This document shows, piece after piece, positions 18,162 to 25,500 of a DNA stretch of 64,000 nucleotides; within the stretch, counting starts at the first letter, position 1; each line of letters starts with the position of its first letter. Made by a program: the position numbers and the translations under genes. The DNA is from Acidobacteriota bacterium (lineage in GTDB: Bacteria > Acidobacteriota > Blastocatellia > Pyrinomonadales > Pyrinomonadaceae), in assembly GCA_019239425.1 (NCBI GenBank), contig JAFAZX010000068.1:1-64000 (forward strand), given 5' to 3'. The notes beneath the pieces are model-generated. The model saw nothing but the letters and a program-made list of their open reading frames with translations, ran no database searches and was not told where the DNA came from.

Positions 18162-19219
18162 TCGGAGTCCCCCTCGCCCTCGGCCTGCGCGTACCAGCCC
18201 CCGCGCACGAGCGGGAGCGGCGCGACGTGCGCGCCGCAGACCTCGCCGCCTTCGGAGAAGACCTTCAGCTCGGTGCCCGGCGCGAGGAAGTCGTACTTGA
18301 CGACGGCGAGCGCGACCCGCCTCTGCAGGCGCGGCGAGTAGACGCTCGAGGTGATGCGGCCGGCCTCGCGCCCTTCGTCGCCGGCGCGCAGGCGCGCGTC
18401 CGCGGGCGGCTCCGCGTCGCGCTCGAAGATGACGCCGGCGAGGCGCTTGGCGACGTGGCCGCGCCAGTGTATGCGCGCGATAATCTCCTGCCCGGCGTAG
18501 CAGCCCTTCGTGTAGCTGACCGCCTCCGCCTCGTCCACCACTTCGAGCACGACGTTCGCGTCCGAGGCGTCCAGGCCGTAGCGCGGGATTCCGGCTTCAA
18601 CGCGCAGAACTTCAAGCGTGTCTATACCGCATGGCTTCGCACCGGCGTCGAGCAGCGACTGCCTGAGTGGAGATGCCTCATCCGCGCCGACAAAGATGTC
18701 AAAGCCGTCTTCCGCCGTGTGCGTCGCGCGGATGACTGCCGGCGGCCGTCCGACGCGGCCGTCACCCACGTACGCCGCACGGCCGCGAGCCAAGCCATGA
18801 ACATCTTCACCGGTCGCCGCGGTTACTATGTCCGCCGCGCGCGCACCTTGGACTGAGAGCAGAGTGGTCTCTTGGGTCAGGTCGCGGACGTGGAAGTCCC
18901 CGGCGAGCGTGAAGCGTTCGAGATGCTTGAGAACCGTCGGGTAGGTCTCGGCTTCGGTGTCGAAGAGGAAGGCGCCCTCGCGGCGCAGCACGCGGACGGA
19001 GGCGAGCAGACGCCCCTGCGGGTTCGGGAGGGCCGCGTGCATCCACGCGCCCTCTTCGAGCTTCGCCACGTCGTTCGTCAGCATGCCGTTCAGGAATATC
19101 ACGGCCTCGCCGCCCGACACCTCGACCCGCCCGCGCGCCGACAGGTCGAAGAGGCCCGCGCCCCCGCCGCGCACGGCCTCGTACTCCGCGGCCGACTGAC
19201 TCTTCACTGCTTCAACCAT
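18158..19219 (-). CDS. ygfZ: YgfZ/GcvT-domain tetrahydrofolate-binding Fe-S maintenance protein
   Basis: 353 residues from MVEAVKSQSA; the frame runs further upstream only because it passes through an intergenic repeat. The YgfZ signature is KGCYAGQE at 238-245 with the conserved Cys240. The protein is GcvT-like but lacks the size and context of the glycine cleavage T protein. YgfZ uses tetrahydrofolate to help assemble or repair certain Fe-S enzymes. Notably the same leftward cluster includes a uracil-DNA glycosylase with Fe-S-type cysteines. The downstream 107-residue gene overlaps its stop. Confidence 0.88.
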   Translation of the reverse strand: MVEAVKSQSAAEYEAVRGGGAGLFDLSARGRVEVSGGEAVIFLNGMLTNDVAKLEEGAWMHAALPNPQGRLLASVRVLRREGAFLFDTEAETYPTVLKHLERFTLAGDFHVRDLTQETTLLSVQGARAADIVTAATGEDVHGLARGRAAYVGDGRVGRPPAVIRATHTAEDGFDIFVGADEASPLRQSLLDAGAKPCGIDTLEVLRVEAGIPRYGLDASDANVVLEVVDEAEAVSYTKGCYAGQEIIARIHWRGHVAKRLAGVIFERDAEPPADARLRAGDEGREAGRITSSVYSPRLQRRVALAVVKYDFLAPGTELKVFSEGGEVCGAHVAPLPLVRGGWYAQAEGEGDSE

Positions 19220-19226
19220 TTCAAAA

Positions 19227-19303
19227 GAGGGTGCTAGGTGCTGGGTGCTGGGTGCTGGGGAAGAAGGGGCTTTTAACCAGCACCCAGCACCCAGCACCCT
19301 CTT
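19227..19303. repeat. Dispersed palindrome, family B (CCAGCACCC type), copy 1
   Basis: The left part GAGGGTGCTAGGTGCTGGGTG and so on (three to four GGTGCTG iterations) pairs with the right part, which ends CCAGCACCCAGCACCCTC. The centre is AAGAAGGGGCTTTTAA. It fills the gap between the ygfZ start and the peroxiredoxin stop, and the peroxiredoxin TGA abuts its edge. A related element lies at 58853-58930. Confidence 0.8.
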
Positions 19304-19941
19304 CACTTCAGCTTTTCCAGCTCGGCGCGCAGGGCGTCGTAGTCCTTCTTGTCGCCGGCCTTGAAGGCGAGGTTGACGTAGCGGACGACGCCTTCCTTGT
19401 CGATGAGGTAGACGGTGCGTTTGTTGAAGCCGGCCTGCTCCATGAAGCTGTCGTACATGCGCGCGACGCGGTGGTCGTGGTCGGAGAGGAGCGGGAACTG
19501 TAGCTTGTGGAACTTCGCCCACTCGTGGTGCGAGAAGACGTAGTCGCCGCTCACGCCGAGCACGGACGCGTTCAGCTTCGACAGCTCCGCGAACGTGTCG
19601 CGCAGGGTGCAGACCTCGGTCGTGCAGCCGCCCGACCAGTCGGCCGGGTAGAAGGCGAGGATGACGTTCCTGCCCTTCAGGGAAGAGAGCGACATCTGCT
19701 CGTCCGGCTTCATGAAGATCTTCTCCAGCGTCGCGTAGGGGAGCTTGAAGTCGGGCGCGGCCTCGCCCACCTTCGGCGCCGCTACGACGGCGACGGCCGT
19801 CGCGCCCTTCGACGCCGCGGACGCGGTCTCCTGCCTGGGGTGACTGCCTTCACCGCTCACCTTCGCCTGCGCGAAGGCGGAGGCGTTGGCGAGGAGCGCG
19901 AGCGCGACGGCGGCGAGTAGCTTGGGGGTTCTGTTCGTCAT
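19303..19941 (-). CDS. Exported Bcp-type peroxiredoxin (AhpC/TSA family)
   Basis: 212 residues with a signal peptide (about 1-26, ANASAFAQA), so periplasmic. The thioredoxin-fold peroxidase core contains FYPADWSGGCTTEVC. Cys106 is the predicted peroxidatic residue, and Cys111, five residues later, the resolving one, as in atypical 2-Cys Bcp enzymes. A Ser stands where the usual Thr of the active site occurs. It reduces peroxides using thiol donors. It lies in a leftward cluster with Udg upstream (13 bp) and ygfZ downstream. Confidence 0.88.
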   Translation of the reverse strand: MTNRTPKLLAAVALALLANASAFAQAKVSGEGSHPRQETASAASKGATAVAVVAAPKVGEAAPDFKLPYATLEKIFMKPDEQMSLSSLKGRNVILAFYPADWSGGCTTEVCTLRDTFAELSKLNASVLGVSGDYVFSHHEWAKFHKLQFPLLSDHDHRVARMYDSFMEQAGFNKRTVYLIDKEGVVRYVNLAFKAGDKKDYDALRAELEKLK

Positions 19942-19954
19942 GGCTTAATCCTCT

Positions 19955-20581
19955 TCACCTTTTTACGTCCGGGCGGCGGCGCGTCAGGGCGAGTGCGCGC
20001 GCGACCGAACGGTAGTCTTCGAGCTGTTGTGGCTCGCGCCGGTGCGAGGCGAGCACCTGCGGGCTCGGGTGGTAGAGCGGCACGAGCAGGCGCCCGCGCC
20101 AGTTCTGAACCTGTCCCACGTTCTCCTTGAGCGTGAACGGATGATACTCGACGGCACGGAGCGCTTCAAGCGCGACCGCCCCGAGGGTGACGACGACCGT
20201 CGGGTCGATGGTCTCGACCTGGCGGCGCAGGAAGTCCGAGCAGTTCGAGACCTCAAGCCGCGTCGGTCTGCGGTTCGCGCCCGTCTCCGTGCGCGGGTTG
20301 CAGAGCGCCGAGTTGGTGATGAAGAGGTCTCCGCGCGCGAGGCCGATGGAGGCGATGTAGCGCGAGAAGTTCCGCCCCGACTGGTCGCCCGAAAACGGCA
20401 CGCGCGTGCGGTCGCCGCCCTGCCTTCCGGGCGCCTCGCCGACGAACATCACGCGCGCGCCGACGCGCCCGTTGCGTGCGCTCAGCACCGCGCTCCGCCC
20501 GCACATCGCCTCGCAACGGCGGCACGCGGCCGCCTCCGAGACGAGCGCCGCGAAAGCCTCCTGCCTGTCGTTAAGCGCCAT
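19955..20581 (-). CDS. Uracil-DNA glycosylase superfamily protein, Fe-S type (family 4/5-like)
   Basis: 208 residues, cytoplasmic. Cys20, Cys23, Cys94 and Cys114 fit the four ligands of the 4Fe-4S cluster found in families 4 and 5. The active-site motif reads GEAPG (48-52), as in family 4, but is followed by GGDRTRVPFSGDQSG, which recalls family 5 (xNRTGxxFTGDxSG). The second motif is YHPSP. It would remove uracil from DNA in base-excision repair. The mixed motifs make the exact family uncertain. It is clustered with an epimerase-like gene 33 bp upstream and the peroxiredoxin downstream. Confidence 0.85.
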   Translation of the reverse strand: MALNDRQEAFAALVSEAAACRRCEAMCGRSAVLSARNGRVGARVMFVGEAPGRQGGDRTRVPFSGDQSGRNFSRYIASIGLARGDLFITNSALCNPRTETGANRRPTRLEVSNCSDFLRRQVETIDPTVVVTLGAVALEALRAVEYHPFTLKENVGQVQNWRGRLLVPLYHPSPQVLASHRREPQQLEDYRSVARALALTRRRPDVKR

Positions 20582-20614
20582 CGTGAGGATTGTACAACGG
20601 CGGCGCGGGTCTTA

Positions 20615-21265
20615 TCAGGCGGCGGTGCGAATGTCCGGGACGGTGACGAGGCGGAAGTCGGGGCTCGGGTCTTCGACGGCGCGCAGGAGCGCGGCCGTCA
20701 TCTGCGCGTGCGTGACGAAGCCGAGGCGTCGGGCGCTCTCGCGCGTCGAGGGCAGGCGCTCGCAGACGAAGTAGAAGGGCTTGAGCAGGTAGGGCCAGCG
20801 GTGTCCGGGGCCGAGCACGTACCAGGGGCGCAGGACGGTCGCGGGCAGGCCCGAACTTTTCAACTCGGCCTCGACCTCGGCGCGCACCTCCCAGTAAGCC
20901 TTCATGACGGGCGCGGGCTGCGCGACGCTGACGTAGACGAAGTGTCGGACGCCGGCCGCGCGCGCGGCTTCGACCGAGGCGCGCCCCGCGACGAGGTCGA
21001 TCTCGCGGAACTGTTTCGCCTTCGCGGGCGAGGGGCGCGGCACGCCGACGAGCTGCACGAACGTGTCGGACGGCGAGACCTTGTCAACAAAGCTCGACGA
21101 GTCGAGCGGGTCGCCCGTGACGGCCTCGCAGCCCGCGGGCAGCTTCGACTCCGACCCTTTGCGCACGAGCGCGCACACCTCGTGTCCGCGCCCGAGCAGC
21201 AGGGGGATGAGCGCGCGCCCGAGATAACCCGTGCCGCCCGTGATGAAAACTCTACGCCGCTTCAT
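20615..21265 (-). CDS. NAD(P)-binding epimerase/NmrA-like atypical SDR
   Basis: 216 residues. The N-terminal Rossmann motif is ITGGTGYLGRALIPLLL. VRHFVYVSVAQPAP fits the central strand of the atypical SDR fold, and TVLRPWYVLGPG is typical of NAD-dependent epimerase/NmrA-like proteins. The classic YxxxK dyad is not evident (AYWEVRAEVE), so it may be a sensor or a non-standard reductase. It heads the leftward cluster udg-prx-ygfZ. Substrate unknown. Confidence 0.8.
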   Translation of the reverse strand: MKRRRVFITGGTGYLGRALIPLLLGRGHEVCALVRKGSESKLPAGCEAVTGDPLDSSSFVDKVSPSDTFVQLVGVPRPSPAKAKQFREIDLVAGRASVEAARAAGVRHFVYVSVAQPAPVMKAYWEVRAEVEAELKSSGLPATVLRPWYVLGPGHRWPYLLKPFYFVCERLPSTRESARRLGFVTHAQMTAALLRAVEDPSPDFRLVTVPDIRTAA

Positions 21266-21593
21266 CGGTTAAAGACTCTTTCCGTCACGCAATCTACTAC
21301 GCCGTCCCGGCCCCGTGCGGATTCGAACCCAGGCGCCGGCCCGTCTGTCGCATAGACCTTGACAGCGCGCGGCGACGGGTGCGATAACCCTCTCACTCAC
21401 TTGATAAGCCTTGCCCCTTCCAGAGCTCGCCCCTCTGGAAACCCGAACCGCCCTGTTAGGAATAAGCCTACATCTCGCCCCGGCTTCAACGGCCGGGCGT
21501 CGGCATGATTCGCATGCGACAGGGGTGCGCCCGTTCGCGGGCACGCCTACGTAGGCCCTTTGCGGCCACCTCGCTACGCCTCTGGGAGGTTCG
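21266..21593. other. 328-bp intergenic region with no convincing gene
   Basis: It should carry divergent promoters. A short minus-strand string, GGGTTCGAATCC (21319-21330), looks like a tRNA T-loop, but the flanks do not form a T-stem or acceptor stem and no CCA follows. The RBS GGGAGG lies four to five bases before the next ATG. Nothing else was recognised. Confidence 0.5.
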
Positions 21594-22592
21594 ATGAAAA
21601 GAGTCCTGACCGTCACCTTCGCGGCCGCACTGGCGGCCGTCCTCTGCGCACTCACCACAGCCCGCCTGCCGCACGGCACGACCCGCGCGCAGTCAGCGCA
21701 GGGCCTGAGCCACAGGCCCGTCGAGGTCGGCGAGCCCGACCTCATTGACCACGGCATGAACCCGCACCGGACGGAAACGGGCTTCCTGACGGCCGGCGGC
21801 ACCGGCAGCCTGTCGCCCATCTCCTACCACAACGGTCAGCTCATGCAGACGCCGACCGCCTACGTCATCTGGTACGGCAACTGGAACCGCGGCAACGGCA
21901 CCGACACGCCCGCGGGTCAGCAGATCGTCCGCGACTTCCTTTCGAGCGTCGGCGGCTCGAACTACTACAGGGTCAACACGACCTACTCGGCCGGCGGCTA
22001 CAACGTCAGCGGCAACGTCACGCGCTCGACGCGCGAGGCCGCGCCCGGCTACTCGCATGGCACAAGCCTGAGCGACGCCACCATCCAGACCATCGTTAAG
22101 GAGGCCATCAACTCCGGCGCGCTCCCGGCCGACGGTAACGGCGTCTACTTCGTGCTCACCTCTTCGGACGTGGCCGAGTCTTCGGGCTTCTGCTCGCGTT
22201 ACTGCGGCTGGCACACCTCGACCTCCTCCACGCAGACCTCGAACGGGCGGCTGCGCTACTCCTTCGTCGGCAACGCCGCGCGCTGCATCACCTCCTGCGC
22301 CGCGCAGTCGGTCGGCCCCAACGGCAACGCCGGGGTGGACGGGATGATCTCGGTCGTCGCGCACGAGCTGGAGGAGGCCAACACCGACCCCGACCCGGCT
22401 TCGGGCTGGGTGGACAGCAGCGGCGCGGAGAACGCCGACAAGTGCGCGTGGACGTTCGGCTCGCGCCAGTTCACGGCCTCCAACGGCGCCGTCTACAACA
22501 TGACGCTCGGCTCGCGGAACTACCTCATCCAGAGGAACCTCTCCGCCACCGACAACAAGTGCTACATCGACTGGATCAACCGGATTCAGTAG
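21594..22592 (+). CDS. Secreted EXORDIUM/phosphate-induced protein 1-like protein
   Basis: 332 residues with a signal peptide (about 1-32). The body carries motifs of the PHI-1/EXORDIUM family: TPTAYVIWYGNW, then VRDFLSSVGGSNYYRV, NGVYFVLTSSDV, the cysteine-bearing GFCSRYCGWHT, then ISVVAHELEEANTDPDP and NADKCAW near the C-terminus. The family is best known from plant cell walls (growth and carbon-starvation response) and is sporadic in bacteria. The HELEE segment resembles a metal site, but enzymatic activity is not established. The gene is isolated and ends at a family A palindrome facing the convergent PDZ gene. Confidence 0.82.
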   Translation: MKRVLTVTFAAALAAVLCALTTARLPHGTTRAQSAQGLSHRPVEVGEPDLIDHGMNPHRTETGFLTAGGTGSLSPISYHNGQLMQTPTAYVIWYGNWNRGNGTDTPAGQQIVRDFLSSVGGSNYYRVNTTYSAGGYNVSGNVTRSTREAAPGYSHGTSLSDATIQTIVKEAINSGALPADGNGVYFVLTSSDVAESSGFCSRYCGWHTSTSSTQTSNGRLRYSFVGNAARCITSCAAQSVGPNGNAGVDGMISVVAHELEEANTDPDPASGWVDSSGAENADKCAWTFGSRQFTASNGAVYNMTLGSRNYLIQRNLSATDNKCYIDWINRIQ

Positions 22593-22608
22593 ATTTAGCC
22601 GGGGGCTT

Positions 22609-22682
22609 TTCACCACAGAGACACAGAGGCACAGCCTGAGGCCTAGTTGCTTCAAGCTGTGCCTCTGTGTCTCTGTGGTGAA
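22609..22682. repeat. Dispersed palindrome, family A, copy 2
   Basis: Arms TTCACCACAGAGACACAGAG (left) and CTCTGTGTCTCTGTGGTGAA (right) are nearly perfect complements around a central CCTGAGGCCTAGTTGCTTCA segment. It sits between two convergent genes (stops at 22592 and 22694) and could work as a bidirectional terminator. Confidence 0.88.
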
Positions 22683-22693
22683 TTCTTATCGAA

Positions 22694-23989
22694 CTAAAGG
22701 ATGCCGCCGCCCAGGCCGAAGACGCGTGCGCGCGGCGTGGCGCGGAGGCGCGGGGCGGTCAGGAGTCGCGGCGTGACGAGGGTGCGCGGCCCCGTCAGAA
22801 CGTCCGGGTGCATCTGCATGCCGGGGAGCGTGAAGGCTGCGACCGGCCTTTCGAGCACGCGGAAGGCGCCGGGCGCGAACATGCCCTGCGGGGCCGCGCG
22901 CCGCTCCGGCGTGACGCGCACGCTACGAGACTTGCGGTCGCGGAAGACCGTCAGCGTGACCTCGCCCTCCTGCTTGGCCGAGAGCGCGCGCGTCAGGTCT
23001 TCGGAGTCCTCGACCTTCTGGCCGTCGGCCTCGGTCACCACGTCGCCGGCCTTGAGTCCGGCCTTGTCGGCCGGGCTGCCCTCTTCGACCGAGCTGATGA
23101 GGACGCCGTTCGTGACGCCGAAGTAGTCCGCGAGCTGCTTACCCAGAGTGTTCGTCGTCACGCCGATGCGGCGCGAAGCGCCCGTGAGCAGGCCGGGGTA
23201 TTTGCGCGCCATCTCGCCCCACTTCTTCTGCGCCTGCTCCTGCGCGCGCTTCCACTGCTCCGTGTTGCGCGCCCAATCGTCGCCGAGCCGCATCGTGTCG
23301 CCGAGCATGTCGGGCGAGAGTCCGTAGAACCCTTCGCCGTTCACGCTCACCCACGGCTGGCGTTGCGCGAGCGTGGCCGAAAGCTCCTGCTCCGAGCCGC
23401 CGCGCAGGACGCCTATGCGCGCGACGTGGTCGGGCGCGGACTCCTGTATGAGCCGCGTCAGCTTGCGGACGCTCGTCACGGCCTCGCCGTCGAAGCGGAC
23501 GATGACGTCGTTCGCGCGCAGGCCGGCCTGCTCGGCCGGGCTGCCCTTGACGACCTCGAGGACTCCGACGCCGCGCGGCTCGCCCTTGAGCCCGTAGCGC
23601 TGCGCGTTCTCGCGCGTGACCTCTTCGGTGCGCACGCCGAGGAAGCTGCCCGAGACGAAGAGGGTCGAGGCGATGGCGGGCGGCGCCGCGGGCGCGGGCT
23701 CCTGCGGCGGCAGGGGCGCGTCCGGCGGCAGCGGCGCCACGTCCGCGAGCGCGGCGAGGGGCGCGGGCGGGGCGGACAGTGAAAGTGGTGCCGCGGGCAC
23801 GTCCAACACATCCGGCGCGTCCTCTATCGCCTCCAGCACGTCTGCGGCGAGAGGGGCGGGCGGGGCGGGCGCGACTGCCGGCGCTGCGGGCGCGGCCGGA
23901 GCGGCGGGCGGGGCCGGCGGCGTCTGCGCGGACGCGGCCGACGCGGCCAGGAGTACGAGGGCGGCGAGCGGTGTTGCTTTCGGTTTCAC
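22694..23989 (-). CDS. Periplasmic protein with two PDZ domains and no protease domain
   Basis: 431 residues. A signal peptide (1-22) precedes a Pro/Ala-rich linker (about 23-108). PDZ 1 (about 112-205) contains SFLGVRTEEVTRENAQRYGL and GSPAEQAGLRANDVIVRFDG. A helical, charged spacer follows (DWARNTEQWKRAQEQAQKKW). PDZ 2 (about 275-360) contains SSVEEGSPADKAGLKAGDVV. The C-terminus is basic and rich in Thr/Arg/Pro. No His-Asp-Ser protease triad is present, so it is likely a periplasmic scaffold or regulator binding unfolded or C-terminal peptides. It is divergent from the methyltransferase gene with a 140-bp promoter region. Confidence 0.85.
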   Translation of the reverse strand: MKPKATPLAALVLLAASAASAQTPPAPPAAPAAPAAPAVAPAPPAPLAADVLEAIEDAPDVLDVPAAPLSLSAPPAPLAALADVAPLPPDAPLPPQEPAPAAPPAIASTLFVSGSFLGVRTEEVTRENAQRYGLKGEPRGVGVLEVVKGSPAEQAGLRANDVIVRFDGEAVTSVRKLTRLIQESAPDHVARIGVLRGGSEQELSATLAQRQPWVSVNGEGFYGLSPDMLGDTMRLGDDWARNTEQWKRAQEQAQKKWGEMARKYPGLLTGASRRIGVTTNTLGKQLADYFGVTNGVLISSVEEGSPADKAGLKAGDVVTEADGQKVEDSEDLTRALSAKQEGEVTLTVFRDRKSRSVRVTPERRAAPQGMFAPGAFRVLERPVAAFTLPGMQMHPDVLTGPRTLVTPRLLTAPRLRATPRARVFGLGGGIL

Positions 23990-24129
23990 GGCTTGACGAG
24001 ACCTCCTCGGGGAAAGTTGAGCGGGAAGACTGCTTCAACGCGCTTGCACGCCGCCGGGTTCCCGCCGGTTCCGAAAATTTCCGTCGCGCTTGAACGCCCG
24101 CGCCGCCGCCCGCTACACTGCCCCTTCGA

Positions 24130-24687
24130 ATGAAGATACTCGACATCGGGTGCGGCAGGCACAAGACTCCGGGCGCCGTCGGCATGGACTCGAACCCGCG
24201 CTCGGACGCAGACGTGCTGCACGACCTCGACCACGTGCCCTACCCGTTCCCCGACGACGAGTTCGACCTCGTCGTCGGCAACCAGGTGATCGAGCACGTG
24301 GGCGACGTGCTCGCCGTCGTCGCCGAACTCCACCGCGTGACGAAGGCGGGCGGGCTGATCCGGCTCGACACGCCGCACTTCTCCGACGTCGCCTCCTACA
24401 CAGACCCGACGCACAAACGCCACCTGACGACCGAGTCGTTCGCGTACTTCACGGGCGACCGACCCGATTTCGACTTCTACAGCCACGTCCGCCTGCGCCC
24501 GCGGCTGATACGGGTGACGATGCTCAAGCTCTGGCGCCTGCTCGGCTTCGAGCTGGCCGTCAACTCCTGCAACCGCTACCCGGCCCTGCGCTTCCTGCGC
24601 CGCTTCTGGGAGCAGTACCTCTGCTTCGTCGTGCGCGGGAAGACAATCTATTTTGAGTTCGAGGTGGTGAAGAGCGGTAGGCGGTAG
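24130..24687 (+). CDS. SAM-dependent methyltransferase (type 11-like)
   Basis: 185 residues. Motif I is ILDIGCGRHKTPGAVGMD, and FDLVVGNQVIEHV followed by HRVTKAGG matches the class I methyltransferase post-motifs. The later part PTHKRHLTTESFAYF is shared with methyltransferases found among glycan and cell-surface biosynthesis genes. The downstream membrane glycosyltransferase fits such a role, by inference. The last codons and the stop are contributed by an intergenic repeat: the TAG comes from GCGGTAGGCGGTAGGCAG. Confidence 0.85.
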   Translation: MKILDIGCGRHKTPGAVGMDSNPRSDADVLHDLDHVPYPFPDDEFDLVVGNQVIEHVGDVLAVVAELHRVTKAGGLIRLDTPHFSDVASYTDPTHKRHLTTESFAYFTGDRPDFDFYSHVRLRPRLIRVTMLKLWRLLGFELAVNSCNRYPALRFLRRFWEQYLCFVVRGKTIYFEFEVVKSGRR

Positions 24688-24794
24688 GCAGACGGCAGTA
24701 GGCAGCCGCCACGCGCTACGGAGGTTGAAAGATGAAATCCAAAGTTTCGATAGCGGGTCTTCAACTGCCTACTGCCATCTGCCCACTGCCTGCT
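24676..24794. repeat. Long imperfect palindrome, family D (TAGGCAG/CTGCCTA type)
   Basis: The left arm (about 24676-24705, GGTAGGCGGTAGGCAGACGG and so on) is the near reverse complement of the right arm (24765-24794, CTGCCTACTGCCATCTGCCC and so on). About 60 bp of unrelated sequence separates them. It overlaps the 3' end of the methyltransferase gene. A right-arm-like fragment (CCTACCTACTGCCCAC) occurs near 60137. Confidence 0.75.
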
Positions 24795-24834
24795 GTTATA
24801 CTTTCTGAAAAACAGGAGCAGGGAGGGGATAAGC

Positions 24835-25383
24835 ATGAGCAGCAAGGCTAAGAAGTCCGCGGACGCCGCGCCGCCGCAGCCGCGCAGGTCTACGTCGAAG
24901 CCTTCGAAGAAGGATCAGATCGTCTCGCTCTTCCTCTCGGGGATGGGCGAGATCGAGGACATCGCGGTCATCACGGGCGCGCGCCCTTCATACGTCGCCT
25001 CCGTGTTGCAGGGGGCGGGACTGCACTCGGGCTACTTCGACCTCTACACCTCGACCGCGCACCCGCAGAACGTCTACTCGAAGTTCTTCGCGAACAAACT
25101 CGGCTTCAAGGACGTGGAGACGGCGGCCGAGTCCGTAGGCTTGATCGACCGCCTCTACCGCCAGTTCGAGTTCGCGGGCGACCGCGCGGGCCAGCACCAC
25201 GCGCTCCAGATGGCGCTGACCATGTTCGACCGCGCGCGCTGGACGGGCAAAGGGCGCGAGGCCGAAGTCTTCCTCAACTGGCTCACCGCGCGCCTGGGCG
25301 AAGCGGCGCTCGACCTCGAAGAAGCTTCGGGCGAGAACCTCGACGAAGACACCGGCGCGGGCGACCCGGAGACTCTGCCGTAA
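24835..25383 (+). CDS. Hypothetical protein with an HTH-like N-terminal region
   Basis: 182 residues. A basic, disordered start (KAKKSADAAPPQPRRSTSK) is followed by KKDQIVSLFLSGMGEIEDIA and TGARPSYVASVLQGAGL. This resembles a helix-turn-helix of the kind that reads IxxLxxxGxxxxxIAxxxGxxxxxV. The rest is helical (RLYRQFEFAGDRAGQHHALQ, FLNWLTARLGEAALDLEEAS) with an acidic tail. A DNA-binding role is inferred from this pattern only. Repeats of two different families flank it on both sides. Confidence 0.65.
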   Translation: MSSKAKKSADAAPPQPRRSTSKPSKKDQIVSLFLSGMGEIEDIAVITGARPSYVASVLQGAGLHSGYFDLYTSTAHPQNVYSKFFANKLGFKDVETAAESVGLIDRLYRQFEFAGDRAGQHHALQMALTMFDRARWTGKGREAEVFLNWLTARLGEAALDLEEASGENLDEDTGAGDPETLP

Positions 25384-25412
25384 ACACAGGTCAGTACCGC
25401 CCGCGGTAGCGG

Positions 25413-25500
25413 GAAGGAAAGGGTGAAGGCGGAAGGATGAAGGATGAAGGTCAGACCCTCTCACCTTCATCCTTCCGCCTTCGTCCTTCATCCTTTCTTC
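25413..25500. repeat. Palindrome, family E (GGATGAAGG type), overlapping a start codon
   Basis: The left arm GAAGGAAAGGGTGAAGGCGG and so on (25413-25451) is the approximate reverse complement of the right arm ending CTTCATCCTTTCTTC (25463-25500). The short centre is about CAGACCCTCT. The ATG of the next gene (25437) lies in the left arm, so the repeat encodes the first 20 or so residues of that protein. Confidence 0.8.

Noticed and set aside
18158-19219. Annotation as glycine cleavage T protein
   Set aside because: The KGCYAGQE signature and the lack of gcvH/gcvP neighbours indicate YgfZ.
21296-21380. Possible tRNA on the minus strand from a GGGTTCGAATCC T-loop
   Set aside because: T-stem and acceptor stem do not pair, no anticodon arm could be folded, and no CCA follows.
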